64,000 nucleotides of DNA, from assembly GCF_900090275.1 (NCBI RefSeq), contig NZ_LT607755.1:2604001-2668000 (forward strand), written 5' to 3'. A model generated the notes under the pieces. The model searched no databases and was not told where the DNA came from. It was given only the letters and a program-made list of their open reading frames with translations. The translations under genes and the position numbers were made by a program. Positions 1 through 8,436 of this stretch are shown one piece after another. How positions within the stretch are numbered: the stretch's first letter is position 1; each line of letters begins with the position of its first letter. The stretch is from Micromonospora zamorensis (GTDB lineage Bacteria > Actinomycetota > Actinomycetes > Mycobacteriales > Micromonosporaceae).

Positions 1-324
1 GAAGTAGATGTAGTAGCGGCCACCATCGGTGACGATCTCCGGGGCCCAGACCTCACCGAGGTTGCGGCTGTCCGTCCAGACCTGCCGCGCGGGTGCGGCG
101 GCCAGCGCGTCGGGGGAGGCCGCCTGCCGGACGGCGATCCCGCCGTTGAGCGACTGGACGGAGATGTAGGTGGCACCGACGCGGATCACGCTCGGGTCGG
201 CGGCCCGCAGGCTGGTCTGCCCGGCCGCCGCCGGCCCAGCACCGACCAGGGACAGGCCGGTGGCGAGCACGGCGGCCAGCAGGATGGAGAGGAGTCGCGG
301 AAGGGTTCGGTTACCGACGTTCAC
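1..324 (-). CDS. Secreted glycoside hydrolase, GH43-like (N-terminal part)
   Basis: The gene runs off the left edge, so only the first 108 codons are visible. The GTG start has a GAGGAGAGG ribosome-binding site about 10 bases upstream. Residues 1-34 form a Sec signal peptide: basic start with RTLPR, then a leucine/alanine-rich core ending in GPAAAGQ. After it come DPSVIRVGATYISVQS and, later, VWAPEIVTDGGRYYIYF. The DPSV motif and the WAPE motif at this spacing are typical of the five-bladed propeller of family 43 arabinanases and xylosidases. It is therefore probably an extracellular enzyme on arabinan or xylan side chains; the substrate cannot be told from this piece. The catalytic residues beyond the first Asp lie outside the window. 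Confidence 0.75.
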   Translation of the reverse strand, partial: MNVGNRTLPRLLSILLAAVLATGLSLVGAGPAAAGQTSLRAADPSVIRVGATYISVQSLNGGIAVRQAASPDALAAAPARQVWTDSRNLGEVWAPEIVTDGGRYYIYF

Positions 325-526
325 GATCGGGATTCCTCTCCTCGAACTGAGCTGGCCGGGGGTTGGCCCCGGTCAGGTCGGATCCGGTCGTGCAGCCAGG
401 GGGCGACAACGATCGATGCTCATAGATTAAGCCAGGAGTCGACGAGCCACAGCGTTGGTTGCCAGACCTGGGCGCTGCCGAGCTGCGGGTCCTGCCGCTG
501 GCATCCCTGCGCTAGCGTCTGGGCCC

Positions 527-859
527 ATGGACTCCGTGGACGTGGCCTTGGCCGTCGTGTGCGCCGCCGCCAACCTGGCCATGGCCGCCGTGCTGCTCGT
601 CAAAAGCCGTGGCGGCACGACTGTGCCCCTGATCTTCGGCCGCCCGCAGCACCTTCCACGCCTGCGGGCCGCCATGTACGCCTGCATCGGGCTGGGGCTG
701 GGCGTGGGCTGGCTCGTCAAGGACGTCTTCCCGCCGCACTCCACCGGCGACACGGTGGTGTACAACGTGGTGAGGGTCCTGCTGGTCGCTGGTGTCATCA
801 CCGCACTGCTGGGTGCCTTCCGGTACCCGCGGTCCCTCAGTGACAAGGCGGCTCGCTAG
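527..859 (+). CDS. Small three-helix membrane protein, unknown function
   Basis: A 110-aa protein starting MDSVDVALAVVCAAAN. An in-frame GTG at 455 would add 24 Arg/Pro/Ala-rich residues with no helix and poor resemblance to coding sequence, so the ATG at 527 is preferred. Three hydrophobic stretches are visible: about residues 5-23, 45-62 and 78-95, giving an integral inner-membrane protein with a short basic tail. I do not recognise a family. It is transcribed divergently from the GH43-like gene and is followed by a non-coding stretch, so it is probably a single-gene unit. Confidence 0.6.
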   Translation: MDSVDVALAVVCAAANLAMAAVLLVKSRGGTTVPLIFGRPQHLPRLRAAMYACIGLGLGVGWLVKDVFPPHSTGDTVVYNVVRVLLVAGVITALLGAFRYPRSLSDKAAR

Positions 860-899
860 GCGTTGGCCCGCTGTGGGTGTCAGCCACTCATCGCTGCGA

Positions 900-1078
900 C
901 GAATCGCGTAGAGCGTCGCTCGTCCATTCGGCGAAAGTCGTGAGGGAATGCCGAGGGCTCGCGCGTACTCCGGGCGGGCCGGCTGCCCGACCATGTTCAT
1001 CTGTTCGTGGGAGAGGCCGGCCCGCTCCGGCATCCCTGCGGCGACCGCCTCCTCCTCGGTCATGTCCCGGTCGATCAT
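900..1078 (-). pseudogene. Possible remnant of a coding region next to a palindromic repeat
   Basis: On the minus strand an open frame from 1078 reads MIDRDMTEEEAVAAG and continues through MPERAGLSHEQMNMVGQ. Codons up to about position 930 have the strong G/C third-position preference of real genes here, then this decays. There is no convincing ribosome-binding site, and the first codons lie inside palindromic repeat copy 1. I do not recognise the protein. It may be a truncated gene cut by the repeat, or a short real gene starting at 1063. The rest of 860-1157 holds only the repeat. Confidence 0.25.
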
Positions 1079-1144
1079 GGAGTTGTGGTGCCCGTTCGCA
1101 GACGGGTCGCGGCTCTTGTCACCCACCACAAGTCCATGATCGAC
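1069..1144. repeat. Dispersed palindromic element A, copy 1
   Basis: A 76-base imperfect palindrome. The left arm reads GGTCGATCATGGAGTTGTGG and the right arm ACCACAAGTCCATGATCGAC. Two more copies lie at 2430-2506 and 47280-47354. The arms are conserved while the middle differs, as expected for a mobile or structured intergenic element rather than a gene. Confidence 0.8.
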
Positions 1145-1157
1145 GGGCGCGGGCGGC

Positions 1158-1877
1158 TCAGCTGGTGCGGTCGGGTGCGGCACAGCCGTCCGGGGTGCAC
1201 ACGTCACCGGTGCCGGCAAGGGTCGGCAGTGGTTGTGGCGTGGGATGGCTCTCGGCCCACGCCTTGGCGATGACCGCGAGCAGGTCGTCGATGCCGATCG
1301 CCCCGGGAACGGCGAAGCGGCCGTCGAACACGAGGAAGGGCGCGCCTCGTGCCCCGAGGCGCTCTGCCTCGCGCTGGTCGGTCGCCACCCGGGTCCGGTA
1401 GCGGCGGCTGCGCAGGGCCTCTGCGGCGTCGGCGCGGTCCAGGCCCACCTCGGCGGCGAAGTCGAGGACCTCGTCGGCGGTCCACAGCTTGCGGGCCTGC
1501 CCGAAGTGCGCGCGGAACATCGCCGTCCAGATCTCGGTGCCGCGGCCCTGGTCGGTCGCGTAGGCGAGCAGCTCGTGGGCCAGGTCAGTCGGCCCGAGCG
1601 TGCGGTCCACCGCGTGGTAGGGAGTCAGGCCCTCCGCCTCGGCGGCCCGTTCGATGGGCCGCAGGACCCGGTCGACGGTCGTCGCGGGGGCCCCGGCCAT
1701 CGTGATCAACTCTCGTTGACTGACGCCCTCGCGGGGCAGGTCGGGGTGAAGCTGGAAGGACCGGTGGACCACCTGCACCTGATCGCCGTACGGGAACCGG
1801 TCCAGGGCCTGGTGGAGCCGGTGGTCCATCAGCCCGCAGTACGGGCAGACGATGTCCGACCAGAACTCGATCTTCAT
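1158..1877 (-). CDS. DsbA-family thiol oxidoreductase (FrnE-like)
   Basis: A 239-aa thioredoxin-fold protein of the DsbA/FrnE group. The active-site CPYC is at residues 11-14 of MKIEFWSDIVCPYC, the helical insertion covers about residues 50-155, and the cis-proline motif RGAPFLVF places Pro at 180. There is no signal peptide, so it acts in the cytoplasm, as is usual for FrnE-like proteins, probably as a dithiol oxidoreductase or isomerase. A C-terminal tail carries two further cysteines at 227 and 232. The ATG is preceded by GAGGAGGAGT, a strong ribosome-binding site. It is divergent from an HxlR-type regulator whose N-terminus holds a single cysteine, suggesting redox control of this gene by its neighbour. 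Confidence 0.88.
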   Translation of the reverse strand: MKIEFWSDIVCPYCGLMDHRLHQALDRFPYGDQVQVVHRSFQLHPDLPREGVSQRELITMAGAPATTVDRVLRPIERAAEAEGLTPYHAVDRTLGPTDLAHELLAYATDQGRGTEIWTAMFRAHFGQARKLWTADEVLDFAAEVGLDRADAAEALRSRRYRTRVATDQREAERLGARGAPFLVFDGRFAVPGAIGIDDLLAVIAKAWAESHPTPQPLPTLAGTGDVCTPDGCAAPDRTS

Positions 1878-1891
1878 GGCACTCCTCCTCT

Positions 1892-1931
1892 ATTCTCACT
1901 TCTTGTTCGTAACGCCATCATGCATGAGAAT
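1892..1931. promoter_or_regulatory. Intergenic operator candidate between dsbA-like and hxlR-like genes
   Basis: Between the two divergent genes ATTCTCA (1892-1898) is mirrored by TGAGAAT (1925-1931), with the palindrome CATGCATG (1919-1926) inside. The stretch is much more AT-rich than its surroundings. HxlR regulators usually bind such dyads between themselves and a divergent target, so this is the likely operator; the assignment is inference. Confidence 0.45.
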
Positions 1932-1993
1932 TGGAAGGCCACAAAAGGTACATTCATGTTCGTGGCAAGGGGCTGACGGAGAGGTGGCAGGGG

Positions 1994-2425
1994 ATGAGTG
2001 CAGGGGATCTTCGGCGCAGGCGCACCAACGTCCGGGCTAACGTCCGGGCGGCTCCGGGGCCCTGTGCGCACTGGAACGACGAGGACGCCGACTTCATCCG
2101 CGAGGTCCTGGACCTCGTCGGCGACAAATGGAGTGTCCTGATCATCGGCACGCTCGCCGACGGACCGGTCCGCTATTCGGACCTGGGTGACGCGATCCCC
2201 GGCATCTCGCAGCGCATGCTGACGCTGACCTTGAAGCACCTCCAGCGCACCGGCCTCGTCACCCGGACCTCGTATCCCGAGGTTCCGCCCCGCGTCGAGT
2301 ACGCCCTCACCGAGCTGGGCGGGTCACTGCTCTCCACCGTCCTGGCGCTGGCGGCCTGGTCGGCCGACCATCATGCCGAGATCCGCCGCCACCAGACAAC
2401 GTACGACAACGGCAACACGGACTGA
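1994..2425 (+). CDS. HxlR-family winged-helix transcriptional regulator
   Basis: A 143-aa protein. The HxlR domain occupies about residues 28-125: the segment DKWSVLIIGTLADGPVRYSDL is the family's first helix pair, and GISQRMLTLTLKHLQRTGLV is the recognition helix region. A cysteine stands just before the domain in PGPCAHWND, the place where redox-sensing HxlR proteins such as HypR and QorR carry their sensor thiol. An upstream in-frame ATG at 1931 lies within the divergent operator region, so 1994 is the better start. It probably represses or activates the divergent DsbA-like gene in response to thiol or quinone stress. Confidence 0.85.
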   Translation: MSAGDLRRRRTNVRANVRAAPGPCAHWNDEDADFIREVLDLVGDKWSVLIIGTLADGPVRYSDLGDAIPGISQRMLTLTLKHLQRTGLVTRTSYPEVPPRVEYALTELGGSLLSTVLALAAWSADHHAEIRRHQTTYDNGNTD

Positions 2426-2429
2426 CGCT

Positions 2430-2506
2430 GGTCGATCATGAAGTTATGGTGCCCGTCCGGGGATGAATTGTGGCTTTTGCGGACCACCAGAACTCCATGA
2501 TCAACC
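2430..2506. repeat. Dispersed palindromic element A, copy 2
   Basis: Left arm GGTCGATCATGAAGTTATGG, right arm ending in CTCCATGATCAACC. Same arms as copies at 1069-1144 and 47280-47354, with a different centre. It fills the space between the HxlR gene and the convergent membrane-protein gene. Confidence 0.8.
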
Positions 2507-2518
2507 GGGTTCGGGGCG

Positions 2519-2899
2519 TCATCGAGCCGCCCGACGCCCGGCGAGCGCGTCGCGTACGGCGAAGACGACCAGTGCGAGCGGCACGAAGACCCACAGTTGA
2601 AGAACGGTGTAGCGGCGCAGCTCCCGGTCGATGTCGACACCGGTGAGTTCGGCGTCGAGGGCACCGGGCCTCGTCAGTGCGATCGCGTGCAGGGACAGCG
2701 GCGCATAGTTGAGACCCGCCCCGGTGAACCACAGGCCGATCGCCCGGCTGCCGAGGCTGCTCGACGACGCCAGCAACCAGATGCCCAGCGCCATCATGGC
2801 AACCACGCCGACCAGGAACTCGGCCAGGATGATGCGCCGCCGGCGGGCGGTGCCTCGGGTGCCGTGCATGTCGACGGCCGCCAGGCGACGAACGTTCAT
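2519..2899 (-). CDS. Membrane protein of unknown function
   Basis: A 126-aa protein with an arginine-rich N-terminus (GTARRRR) and three or four hydrophobic helices: about residues 24-45, 50-70 and 100-118. Upstream in-frame codons to 2971 would run into the neighbouring TetR gene and look non-coding; neither the ATG at 2899 nor the one at 2869 has a strong ribosome-binding site, so the exact start is uncertain. No family recognised. It sits 68 bases downstream of the TetR gene on the same strand and may be co-transcribed with it. Confidence 0.6.
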   Translation of the reverse strand: MNVRRLAAVDMHGTRGTARRRRIILAEFLVGVVAMMALGIWLLASSSSLGSRAIGLWFTGAGLNYAPLSLHAIALTRPGALDAELTGVDIDRELRRYTVLQLWVFVPLALVVFAVRDALAGRRAAR

Positions 2900-2967
2900 C
2901 GAACGATGATGGCACCGGCGGGCAACGTCCGCGGTCAGGCCGAAAGGCCGTCGAGCGACGCTCCACC

Positions 2968-3567
2968 TCACCGCCCGTCGCGCCGCCGGCCGGCCGCGGG
3001 CGCGGTGAACTGGGTGACGAGGAAGTCGAGCCGCGCGTCCTGGCCGTCCGGCGGGATGCGGCCGCTGTCGGACAGGACGGCCATGCCGTGCAACGCGCTC
3101 CAGGTGACCTCGGCGATGAGTTCGCGGCGCTCGTCGTCCGGGTCGAAGCAGCTCACGAACTCGTCGAAGCCCGCCCGCAGGGGAGGCGGTGTCTCGGGGG
3201 TGGCGAACCTCAGGTCGGTGGGCAGGACGAACATGGCCTGGTAGAGGGCGGGTCGTTCGGTGGCGAAATCCAGGTAGGCGCGGCAGACGGCACGCAGGGC
3301 CTGCCCCGGCTCAGGGGCGGCCAGTCGCGCGCGGCGCAGGTGGGCGGCGAGTTCGCCGAAGCCGTCGATGGCGACGGCGCTCACGATCGCTTCCTTGCCG
3401 TTGAAGTGGCTGTAGAGCACCGGCTGGCTGTATTCGACGCGTTCGGCCAGGCGCCGCGTCGTCACCGCCTCCCAGCCCTCGGTCTCCGCAAGTTCGCGCG
3501 CGGCCGTGACGATCAGCTGGTGACGGTGGGCGCGTTCGCGTTCGCGGCGCTCGTTGATGCCGGACAT
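2968..3567 (-). CDS. TetR/AcrR-family transcriptional repressor
   Basis: A 199-aa regulator. Residues 12-60 form the TetR DNA-binding domain: HQLIVTAARELAETEGWEAV followed by TTRRLAERVEYSQPVLYSHF, the classic helix-turn-helix with the family's closing YxHF. The C-terminal ligand-binding half contains TWSALHGMAVL, matching the WHG-type effector domain. It is divergent from a DUF4267 gene, and the space between them holds a perfect 11-bp inverted repeat, so it very likely represses both itself and that gene. The effector is unknown. Confidence 0.9.
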   Translation of the reverse strand: MSGINERRERERAHRHQLIVTAARELAETEGWEAVTTRRLAERVEYSQPVLYSHFNGKEAIVSAVAIDGFGELAAHLRRARLAAPEPGQALRAVCRAYLDFATERPALYQAMFVLPTDLRFATPETPPPLRAGFDEFVSCFDPDDERRELIAEVTWSALHGMAVLSDSGRIPPDGQDARLDFLVTQFTAPAAGRRRDGR

Positions 3568-3576
3568 GACTGCATC

Positions 3577-3622
3577 CTAGCAACGCTTGACTTCCTGTCG
3601 AAGCTAGATCTAGCGTTGCTAG
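3577..3622. promoter_or_regulatory. TetR operator between divergent genes
   Basis: CTAGCAACGCT (3577-3587) and AGCGTTGCTAG (3612-3622) are a perfect 11-bp inverted repeat separated by 24 bases. A second palindrome, GCTAGATCTAGC, lies at 3603-3614. The position between the TetR gene and its divergent neighbour, 10 bases from the regulator's start codon, makes this the probable binding site for the TetR protein. Confidence 0.7.
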
Positions 3623-3680
3623 CACAAATAGCGCCGGCAACAGTCGCTGCGGGCGCTGCCGTCAAAAGGGGAGACAACCC

Positions 3681-4058
3681 ATGCTCACCACCGTCGCCAC
3701 CGTGCTCGCCGCACTGATCGGCGTAGGCATCATCGTCATCGGCGCGCGCGTCTTCTGGGCGCCGCAGGCCGCAGTCGGGTTCGGCATCCCCGGCACGCCG
3801 ACCGACGACCGGGCGTTTCAGGCCTGGCTGACCGTCAAGGGCGTGCGCGACATCGCGTCGGGGCTCTTCATCTTCATCCTGATCATCGGAGCGACGTCAG
3901 ACCTGTTGGGTTGGTTCATGCTGGCCGCCACCCTCATACCCATCGGCGACGCGCTGATCGTGCTGCGCAGCAAGGGCCCAAAGGCGATCGCGTACGGCGT
4001 CCACGCGAGCACGGCCCTGGTGATGCTGGCGATCAGCGTGCTCCTGCTCGTCGGCTGA
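3681..4058 (+). CDS. DUF4267 membrane protein
   Basis: A 125-aa protein with four hydrophobic helices: about residues 3-22, 50-70, 73-92 and 105-123. The motif FWAPQAAVGFGIPG followed by KGVRDIASGL is characteristic of DUF4267 proteins, small membrane proteins often placed next to TetR-type regulators. The ATG follows AAAAGGGGAG at good spacing. It is divergent from the TetR gene and probably under its control. Function unknown; a role in coping with a small hydrophobic compound would fit the context but is a guess. Confidence 0.8.
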   Translation: MLTTVATVLAALIGVGIIVIGARVFWAPQAAVGFGIPGTPTDDRAFQAWLTVKGVRDIASGLFIFILIIGATSDLLGWFMLAATLIPIGDALIVLRSKGPKAIAYGVHASTALVMLAISVLLLVG

Positions 4059-4077
4059 GCGCGTGCCGGCCGAGCGG

Positions 4078-5010
4078 TCACAACTGGGCGACGACCACAG
4101 TGGTGGCCTGGGCGATGAGCGCGTCGTCGGGGGTGGCGTCCAACTTGTCGCGGCTGGACAGCACGGCGACGACGATCGGGGCGCGATCGGGCGGCCAGAT
4201 CACCGCGATGTCGTTGCGGGTGCCGTACCCTCCGGTCCCGGTCTTGTCCCCGACCACCCAGCCGGCGGGCACCCCGGCGCGGACCAGCCCCGCGCCGGTG
4301 GTGTTGCCCTTCAGCCAGCCGCGCAGCACGTCGCGGTCCGCGGGCGTCAGGGCATCCCCCACTGTGTACGCCCGGAGGTCGCCCGCCAGAGCCCGCGCCG
4401 TGCTGGTGTCCCGTCGGTCGCCCGGCGTCGCCTCGTTGAGGGCGGTCTCGTAGCGGGCCGGGTCGGTGACCGTGTCGCCGATCCCGCGCAGCTTCTTCTC
4501 GAACCCCTGCGGGCCCCCGAGGTGACGCAGCAGCAGATTCCCGGCCGTGTTGTCGCTGTAGCGCACGGCGGCGTCGGCGAGGGCACGCAGGCTCATGCCC
4601 TCGGCGACGTGCTTCTCGGTGATCGGTGCGTGCGACACCAGGTCCTGCGCCGAATAGCGCACCACCCGGTCCAGCTCGGCGTCGGTGGTGCCGTCCAGCA
4701 CCTCGGCGGCGGCCAACGCCTTCCACGTCGAGGCGTACGCGAACCGCTCGTCGGGTCGGTGTTCCACGGTGCGGCCGGTGCCCGTGTCGACGGCGTAGAT
4801 CCCCAGTCGCGCCTGGAACGTCTTCTCCAGCCGCTGGAACTCCTGCTCGGCGGCCGGCGACGGGGAGGCCGTCACCTCGGGGCTGGCCGTCACCTCGGGG
4901 CTCGGCGTCGTGCGCGCCTCGGGTGCGTCGCCGGTGCCGCACCCCGCCAGCGACACCAGTGTCGACGCCGTCGCCACGACGGCCACCAGACGTCGGACAG
5001 GGATCGTCAT
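4078..5010 (-). CDS. Class A serine beta-lactamase, lipoprotein
   Basis: A 310-aa protein with a lipoprotein signal: VSLAGC puts the lipidated cysteine at residue 24, followed by a Ser/Pro/Thr-rich tether. All class A active-site motifs are present: STWK at 94-97 (S70xxK73), SDN at 152-154, Glu188 in [12 protein letters not shown] (E166xxLN170) and KTG at 256-258. It should hydrolyse beta-lactams at the outer face of the membrane; the spectrum cannot be predicted from sequence. Its ATG overlaps the stop codon of the upstream rifampin phosphotransferase gene by four bases (ATGA), so the two are translated as one operon. The coding region is ordinary for the genome, with no sign of recent transfer. 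Confidence 0.92.
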   Translation of the reverse strand: MTIPVRRLVAVVATASTLVSLAGCGTGDAPEARTTPSPEVTASPEVTASPSPAAEQEFQRLEKTFQARLGIYAVDTGTGRTVEHRPDERFAYASTWKALAAAEVLDGTTDAELDRVVRYSAQDLVSHAPITEKHVAEGMSLRALADAAVRYSDNTAGNLLLRHLGGPQGFEKKLRGIGDTVTDPARYETALNEATPGDRRDTSTARALAGDLRAYTVGDALTPADRDVLRGWLKGNTTGAGLVRAGVPAGWVVGDKTGTGGYGTRNDIAVIWPPDRAPIVVAVLSSRDKLDATPDDALIAQATTVVVAQL

Positions 5011-7667
5011 CGTCGTTCCTCCTCCTGCGCCGACGGCCCGGGCAGAATCTCGACGTACCCGTCGCTGCCGTGCACCCGGATCCGCTGCCCGTCGCGGATC
5101 AACCGGGTGGCGTCGAGCACGCTCACGACAGCCGGCAGACCATACTCCCGTGCGATCACCGCGCCGTGCGTCATCAACCCACCGACCTCCGTCACCAGGC
5201 CGGCGATGCCGACGAACAGCGGCGTCCAGCTGGGGTCCGTATGGGTCGTGACGAGGATGTCACCCGCTTCGAGATCAGCCTGTGCCATGTCGAGGATGAC
5301 GCGGGCGCGTCCTTCGACCGTCCCGGCGGACACCGGCACACCGATCAGGGCGCCGGCCGGCACGTCGTCGCGTCGGTAGGCCCCGGTGATGACCTCGCCG
5401 TCCGAGGTCAGCACCCGGGGAGGCGTGAGCGCCTGGTACGACCGGAACGCGTCCCTGCGCTGCCGGATCAGCTCGTCGTCCACCTGGTGCGAGCGCACGA
5501 CCTCGTGGAACTCCTGGAACGTGAGGTGGAAGACGTCTTCGGTCTCGGTGAGCACGCCGGCCCGCACGAGGCGCTCCGCCTCGCCCAGCAGGGCCTGCTT
5601 GTAGACGAAGTAGCGGCTGATGATGCCGTACTTCGGGTACTCCCGATAGCCGATGAAGGTCCGTACCCGGTCGATCATCCGCTCGGTCTCGTCGGCCTTC
5701 TGCTGCCCGTCCGGCAGCGCCCGCAGGCGCGTCAACACCTCCTGCGCCTTCTGCCGCGCCTGCTGCTGCCCCTGCTCGAAGCGCCGCCTGGCGGCGCCCG
5801 GCTCGAAGAGCCGGACGTTGTCGAGGATCACGGGCACGAGCGTGCTGGGGCGTTCGCTCCACCGTGGCCTGGTGATGTCGATCTCGCCGACGCAGCGCAT
5901 GCCGTACCGGTCGAGGTACGCCTCGATGGCCTCGCGCGCCTCGGTCCCGCCCGCGAGTTTCGGCAGCTCGTCGAGGAAACCGTCGTCCTCGACGCCCCGC
6001 AGGAACGCCACCACCTCCGGATGCGGACGGATCACGTCGGCGACGTCGAGCAGCGCCAGGCCCATCTCCGACGTGATGTTGCCGGGGGCCGACAGGGTGA
6101 GGGTGTCCGCGGCGTTCTTCTCGCCCAGCCACTCGTGCAGCCGGTCGTTGAGCCACCAGGTGGCCTCCATGCCAGCCATGATCGCCTGCATGTTCAGCGG
6201 CTCACCGAGGATCCGCTTGTGCTCCTGGAAGGCCTTCAGCAGGAAGTCGAACAGCGCCGTACCGGTCACCGTCGCGATGTCGCGCCGCAACGCGGCGATG
6301 GACGCCTCGCTGCGCTCGATCAGCTCGGTCACGATGGCCGGGTCGGTCTCGATCGGGGCGGACGCGCCGCCGGTCGTCGGCCTGCCGGGACCACCGTCGT
6401 CCGGGACCGTCGGAATGAAGTCCGGGCGATCGAGCAGCGTCTCCAACGCGTCCCCCATCAGCGGATCGGACTTCCCCGCCATCTCCAGGAAGCCGGCGCG
6501 GCTCGCGGGTGAGGCAAGCAGCCGGGTGGCGTCGACGAACAACCTCCCGCCGGCCTCCAGCATCGGGGCCATGGCCGTCAACTGCCACATCGAGAGCCCC
6601 AGCGGTCTCATCGCGTCGGTCATCATCTGCTGGTGACCGACCGACAGGTAGACGTGGTTCTCCTGGTCAGCGGCTGCGGGAATGGGGAACAACGTGGTGA
6701 TCGGCCGGCTCTGCACGATCTGGAAGTCGTCGTCGACCAGGCACCATTCGATGTCCTGCGGACGGCCGAAATGCGCCTCGATCCGTCGCCCGAGCCGCAC
6801 CAGCCGCACGACCTGCGCCTCGGTCAGCGCCGGCTGCTCCTGCCGCTGCGTGTCGATCGCCACTTCCCGCGTACCGCCGCCCGGCAGAGCAGCGACGGCA
6901 CGGTGTTTGGCGGCGACCGCCCCGGTGACGACCTCCCCGTCGCGCACCGTGAAGACGTCCGGGTTCACCAGGCCGGACACCAGGGCCTCGCCGAGCCCGA
7001 AGCTGGCGTCCACTGTCGCGACCTTCCGGTTGCCCGAGACCGGGTCGGCCGTGAACAGGATTCCGGCCGCATCCGGAAAAACCATCTGCTGTACGACGAC
7101 AGCCATGTCTACCGCGCGGTGGTCGATGCCGTTGCGCAGGCGGTAGATGACGGCCCGTTCGGTGAACAGCGACGCCCAGCATCGGCTGACGTGCCGCAGG
7201 ACCGCCTCCGGCCCCACCACGTTCAGGTAGGTGTCCTGCTGACCCGCGAAGGAAGCCGTGGGAGTGTCCTCTGCCGTCGCGCTGGAGCGCACGGCGTAGG
7301 CGGCCTCCTCGCCGAACCGGGCGAGCGCGCGGGTGATCGTGGCCGCCAGGTCGGCCGGAATCGCGGCCTCCTCGATGCTCCGGCGGATCTCCGCGCTGAG
7401 CGTGCCGATCGCCTCCCGGTCGTCCGGGCCCAGGCGCGACAGCTGGTCGAGCCGGTTGTCGATCGACGGCGCCTCCGCCATGACCCGCCGGAAGGCGGCC
7501 GTCGTCACGCAGAACCCGGCCGGCACGCGGACGCCGTCGATCCGCGACAGCCCGCCCAGATGCGCGGCCTTGCCACCGACGACCCCGACCTGCGTCTCGT
7601 CAACCTCCCGAAGATCCAACAACGGTGCGAGGTCGCTGCGGTCCCCGTCCATCGACAACACACTCAC
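5007..7667 (-). CDS. rph: Rifampin phosphotransferase (rifamycin-inactivating)
   Basis: An 886-aa enzyme that uses ATP and water to phosphorylate rifamycins (giving AMP and phosphate), inactivating them. It has the three Rph parts in order: an N-terminal ATP-grasp domain beginning [17 protein letters not shown]; a central rifamycin-binding domain; and a C-terminal swivelling phosphohistidine domain. The catalytic histidine is His834 in [19 protein letters not shown], preceded by [12 protein letters not shown], a signature that separates Rph from ordinary PEP synthase. Start is GTG at 7667, after a CGGGGG ribosome-binding site that also covers a two-codon ATG-ACG-TGA frame overlapping the start. 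A rifamycin-associated element lies 58 bases upstream, strong support for the assignment. It is the first gene of an operon with a beta-lactamase. Confidence 0.93.
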   Translation of the reverse strand: MSVLSMDGDRSDLAPLLDLREVDETQVGVVGGKAAHLGGLSRIDGVRVPAGFCVTTAAFRRVMAEAPSIDNRLDQLSRLGPDDREAIGTLSAEIRRSIEEAAIPADLAATITRALARFGEEAAYAVRSSATAEDTPTASFAGQQDTYLNVVGPEAVLRHVSRCWASLFTERAVIYRLRNGIDHRAVDMAVVVQQMVFPDAAGILFTADPVSGNRKVATVDASFGLGEALVSGLVNPDVFTVRDGEVVTGAVAAKHRAVAALPGGGTREVAIDTQRQEQPALTEAQVVRLVRLGRRIEAHFGRPQDIEWCLVDDDFQIVQSRPITTLFPIPAAADQENHVYLSVGHQQMMTDAMRPLGLSMWQLTAMAPMLEAGGRLFVDATRLLASPASRAGFLEMAGKSDPLMGDALETLLDRPDFIPTVPDDGGPGRPTTGGASAPIETDPAIVTELIERSEASIAALRRDIATVTGTALFDFLLKAFQEHKRILGEPLNMQAIMAGMEATWWLNDRLHEWLGEKNAADTLTLSAPGNITSEMGLALLDVADVIRPHPEVVAFLRGVEDDGFLDELPKLAGGTEAREAIEAYLDRYGMRCVGEIDITRPRWSERPSTLVPVILDNVRLFEPGAARRRFEQGQQQARQKAQEVLTRLRALPDGQQKADETERMIDRVRTFIGYREYPKYGIISRYFVYKQALLGEAERLVRAGVLTETEDVFHLTFQEFHEVVRSHQVDDELIRQRRDAFRSYQALTPPRVLTSDGEVITGAYRRDDVPAGALIGVPVSAGTVEGRARVILDMAQADLEAGDILVTTHTDPSWTPLFVGIAGLVTEVGGLMTHGAVIAREYGLPAVVSVLDATRLIRDGQRIRVHGSDGYVEILPGPSAQEEERR

Positions 7668-7724
7668 GTCATGCCCCCGTTACGTCCTGATGCTGGTCCG
7701 GCCGCAGATTCTGCGCCAGGACCG

Positions 7725-7743
7725 GGGTCTTGCCGCAAGCCCC
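7725..7743 (-). promoter_or_regulatory. Rifamycin-associated element (RAE) upstream of rph
   Basis: On the minus strand the 19-mer is GGGGCTTGCGGCAAGACCC, matching the known RAE (GGGGCTTGCGGCAAGGCCC) at all but one base. The RAE is an inverted repeat found upstream of rifamycin-resistance genes in actinomycetes and required for their induction by rifamycins. A TATATC box at 7751-7756 just upstream could be the -10 of the rph promoter, placing the RAE at or right after the transcription start. Confidence 0.85.
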
Positions 7744-7766
7744 CAGGTGCGATATACGTTAGAAGC

Positions 7767-7800
7767 GGCAGGGAGAGTTATCTCCCTGCCTTTGCTTTTT
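7767..7800 (+). terminator. Intrinsic terminator-like hairpin, plus strand
   Basis: GGCAGGGAGA (7767-7776), loop GTTA, then TCTCCCTGCC (7781-7790): a perfect 10-bp stem followed by TTTGCTTTTT. On the plus strand this is a textbook intrinsic terminator, which is rare in such GC-rich genomes. No plus-strand gene precedes it; the rph promoter region is just to the left on the other strand. It may end an antisense transcript or insulate the next gene. Confidence 0.6.
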
Positions 7801-7871
7801 GTCGCCCAGGGCGGTGCGGTGACCCGCCTGGCCGCCGCACACCCCCGTCCCGCCTCACTAGAGTCGCCACC

Positions 7872-8315
7872 ATGTGGATCCGGATCGACGGCAGCGACCT
7901 CCCGGGGCGGCGCGTCGGTGCGGAGGCCGACACGCTGCGGCTGGGCAACGTGCACGTCGGGGTCCAGCGCAAGGCCGAGGTGGTCGAGTTGGTGCCGGCC
8001 GACGCGCCGACGGCAACCTGGTGCTTCGAGGTGTCCAGCCGCGAGGTCGACGGGATGCTCGACGTCGGCGGCCCCTGGGTGCACGGGCGGCCCGGGGCGC
8101 GGTTCCTGTATCTGAGCTGGGGCGCGGTGACCGAGAACGGCTTCGCGATGTTCCGACGAGCGAAGCTGATGTTCACCGACATCCCGACCGAGCTGCTGCG
8201 CGCCGCACACGAGGGCAACGGGACACTCGTCGGCCGGGTCGGGTTGACCGATGCCGCGGGCGGACCACTGTCCGCGCGTGTCCGACCTCCCGGTGTCGCC
8301 TGGACGGTGGAGTGA
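7872..8315 (+). CDS. DUF5990 family protein
   Basis: A 147-aa soluble protein starting MWIRIDGSDLPG. It matches the actinobacterial DUF5990 pattern: NVHVGVQRKAEVVELVPAD near residue 25-45, then GPWVHGRPGARFLYLSWG near 68-85 and FAMFRRAKLM near 90. The function is unknown; the family looks like a small beta-rich protein. The start is placed at the only ATG before the conserved first strand. It stands alone between the rph operon and the MerR-HEAT operon. Confidence 0.75.
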   Translation: MWIRIDGSDLPGRRVGAEADTLRLGNVHVGVQRKAEVVELVPADAPTATWCFEVSSREVDGMLDVGGPWVHGRPGARFLYLSWGAVTENGFAMFRRAKLMFTDIPTELLRAAHEGNGTLVGRVGLTDAAGGPLSARVRPPGVAWTVE

Positions 8316-8436
8316 CCCTGTCCTACTGCCGCCGTACCCGTCTGCCGTGGCGAGACCGACGGCGCGGGTCGGTGTCGTCCGCCGACCAGCCAGCGCCGCA
8401 CTCCGGGTGACCCGCAGGGCGCCCGTCGGCCGCCTT

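Noticed and set aside
5007..7667. Ordinary PEP synthase
   Set aside because: The [12 protein letters not shown] and GGLMTHGAV segments, the upstream RAE and the operon with a resistance gene point to rifampin phosphotransferase.
6633..7871. Plus-strand frame running from inside rph into the DUF5990 gene
   Set aside because: Only the part from 7872 is coding; the earlier part is antisense to rph and crosses its promoter and the terminator hairpin.
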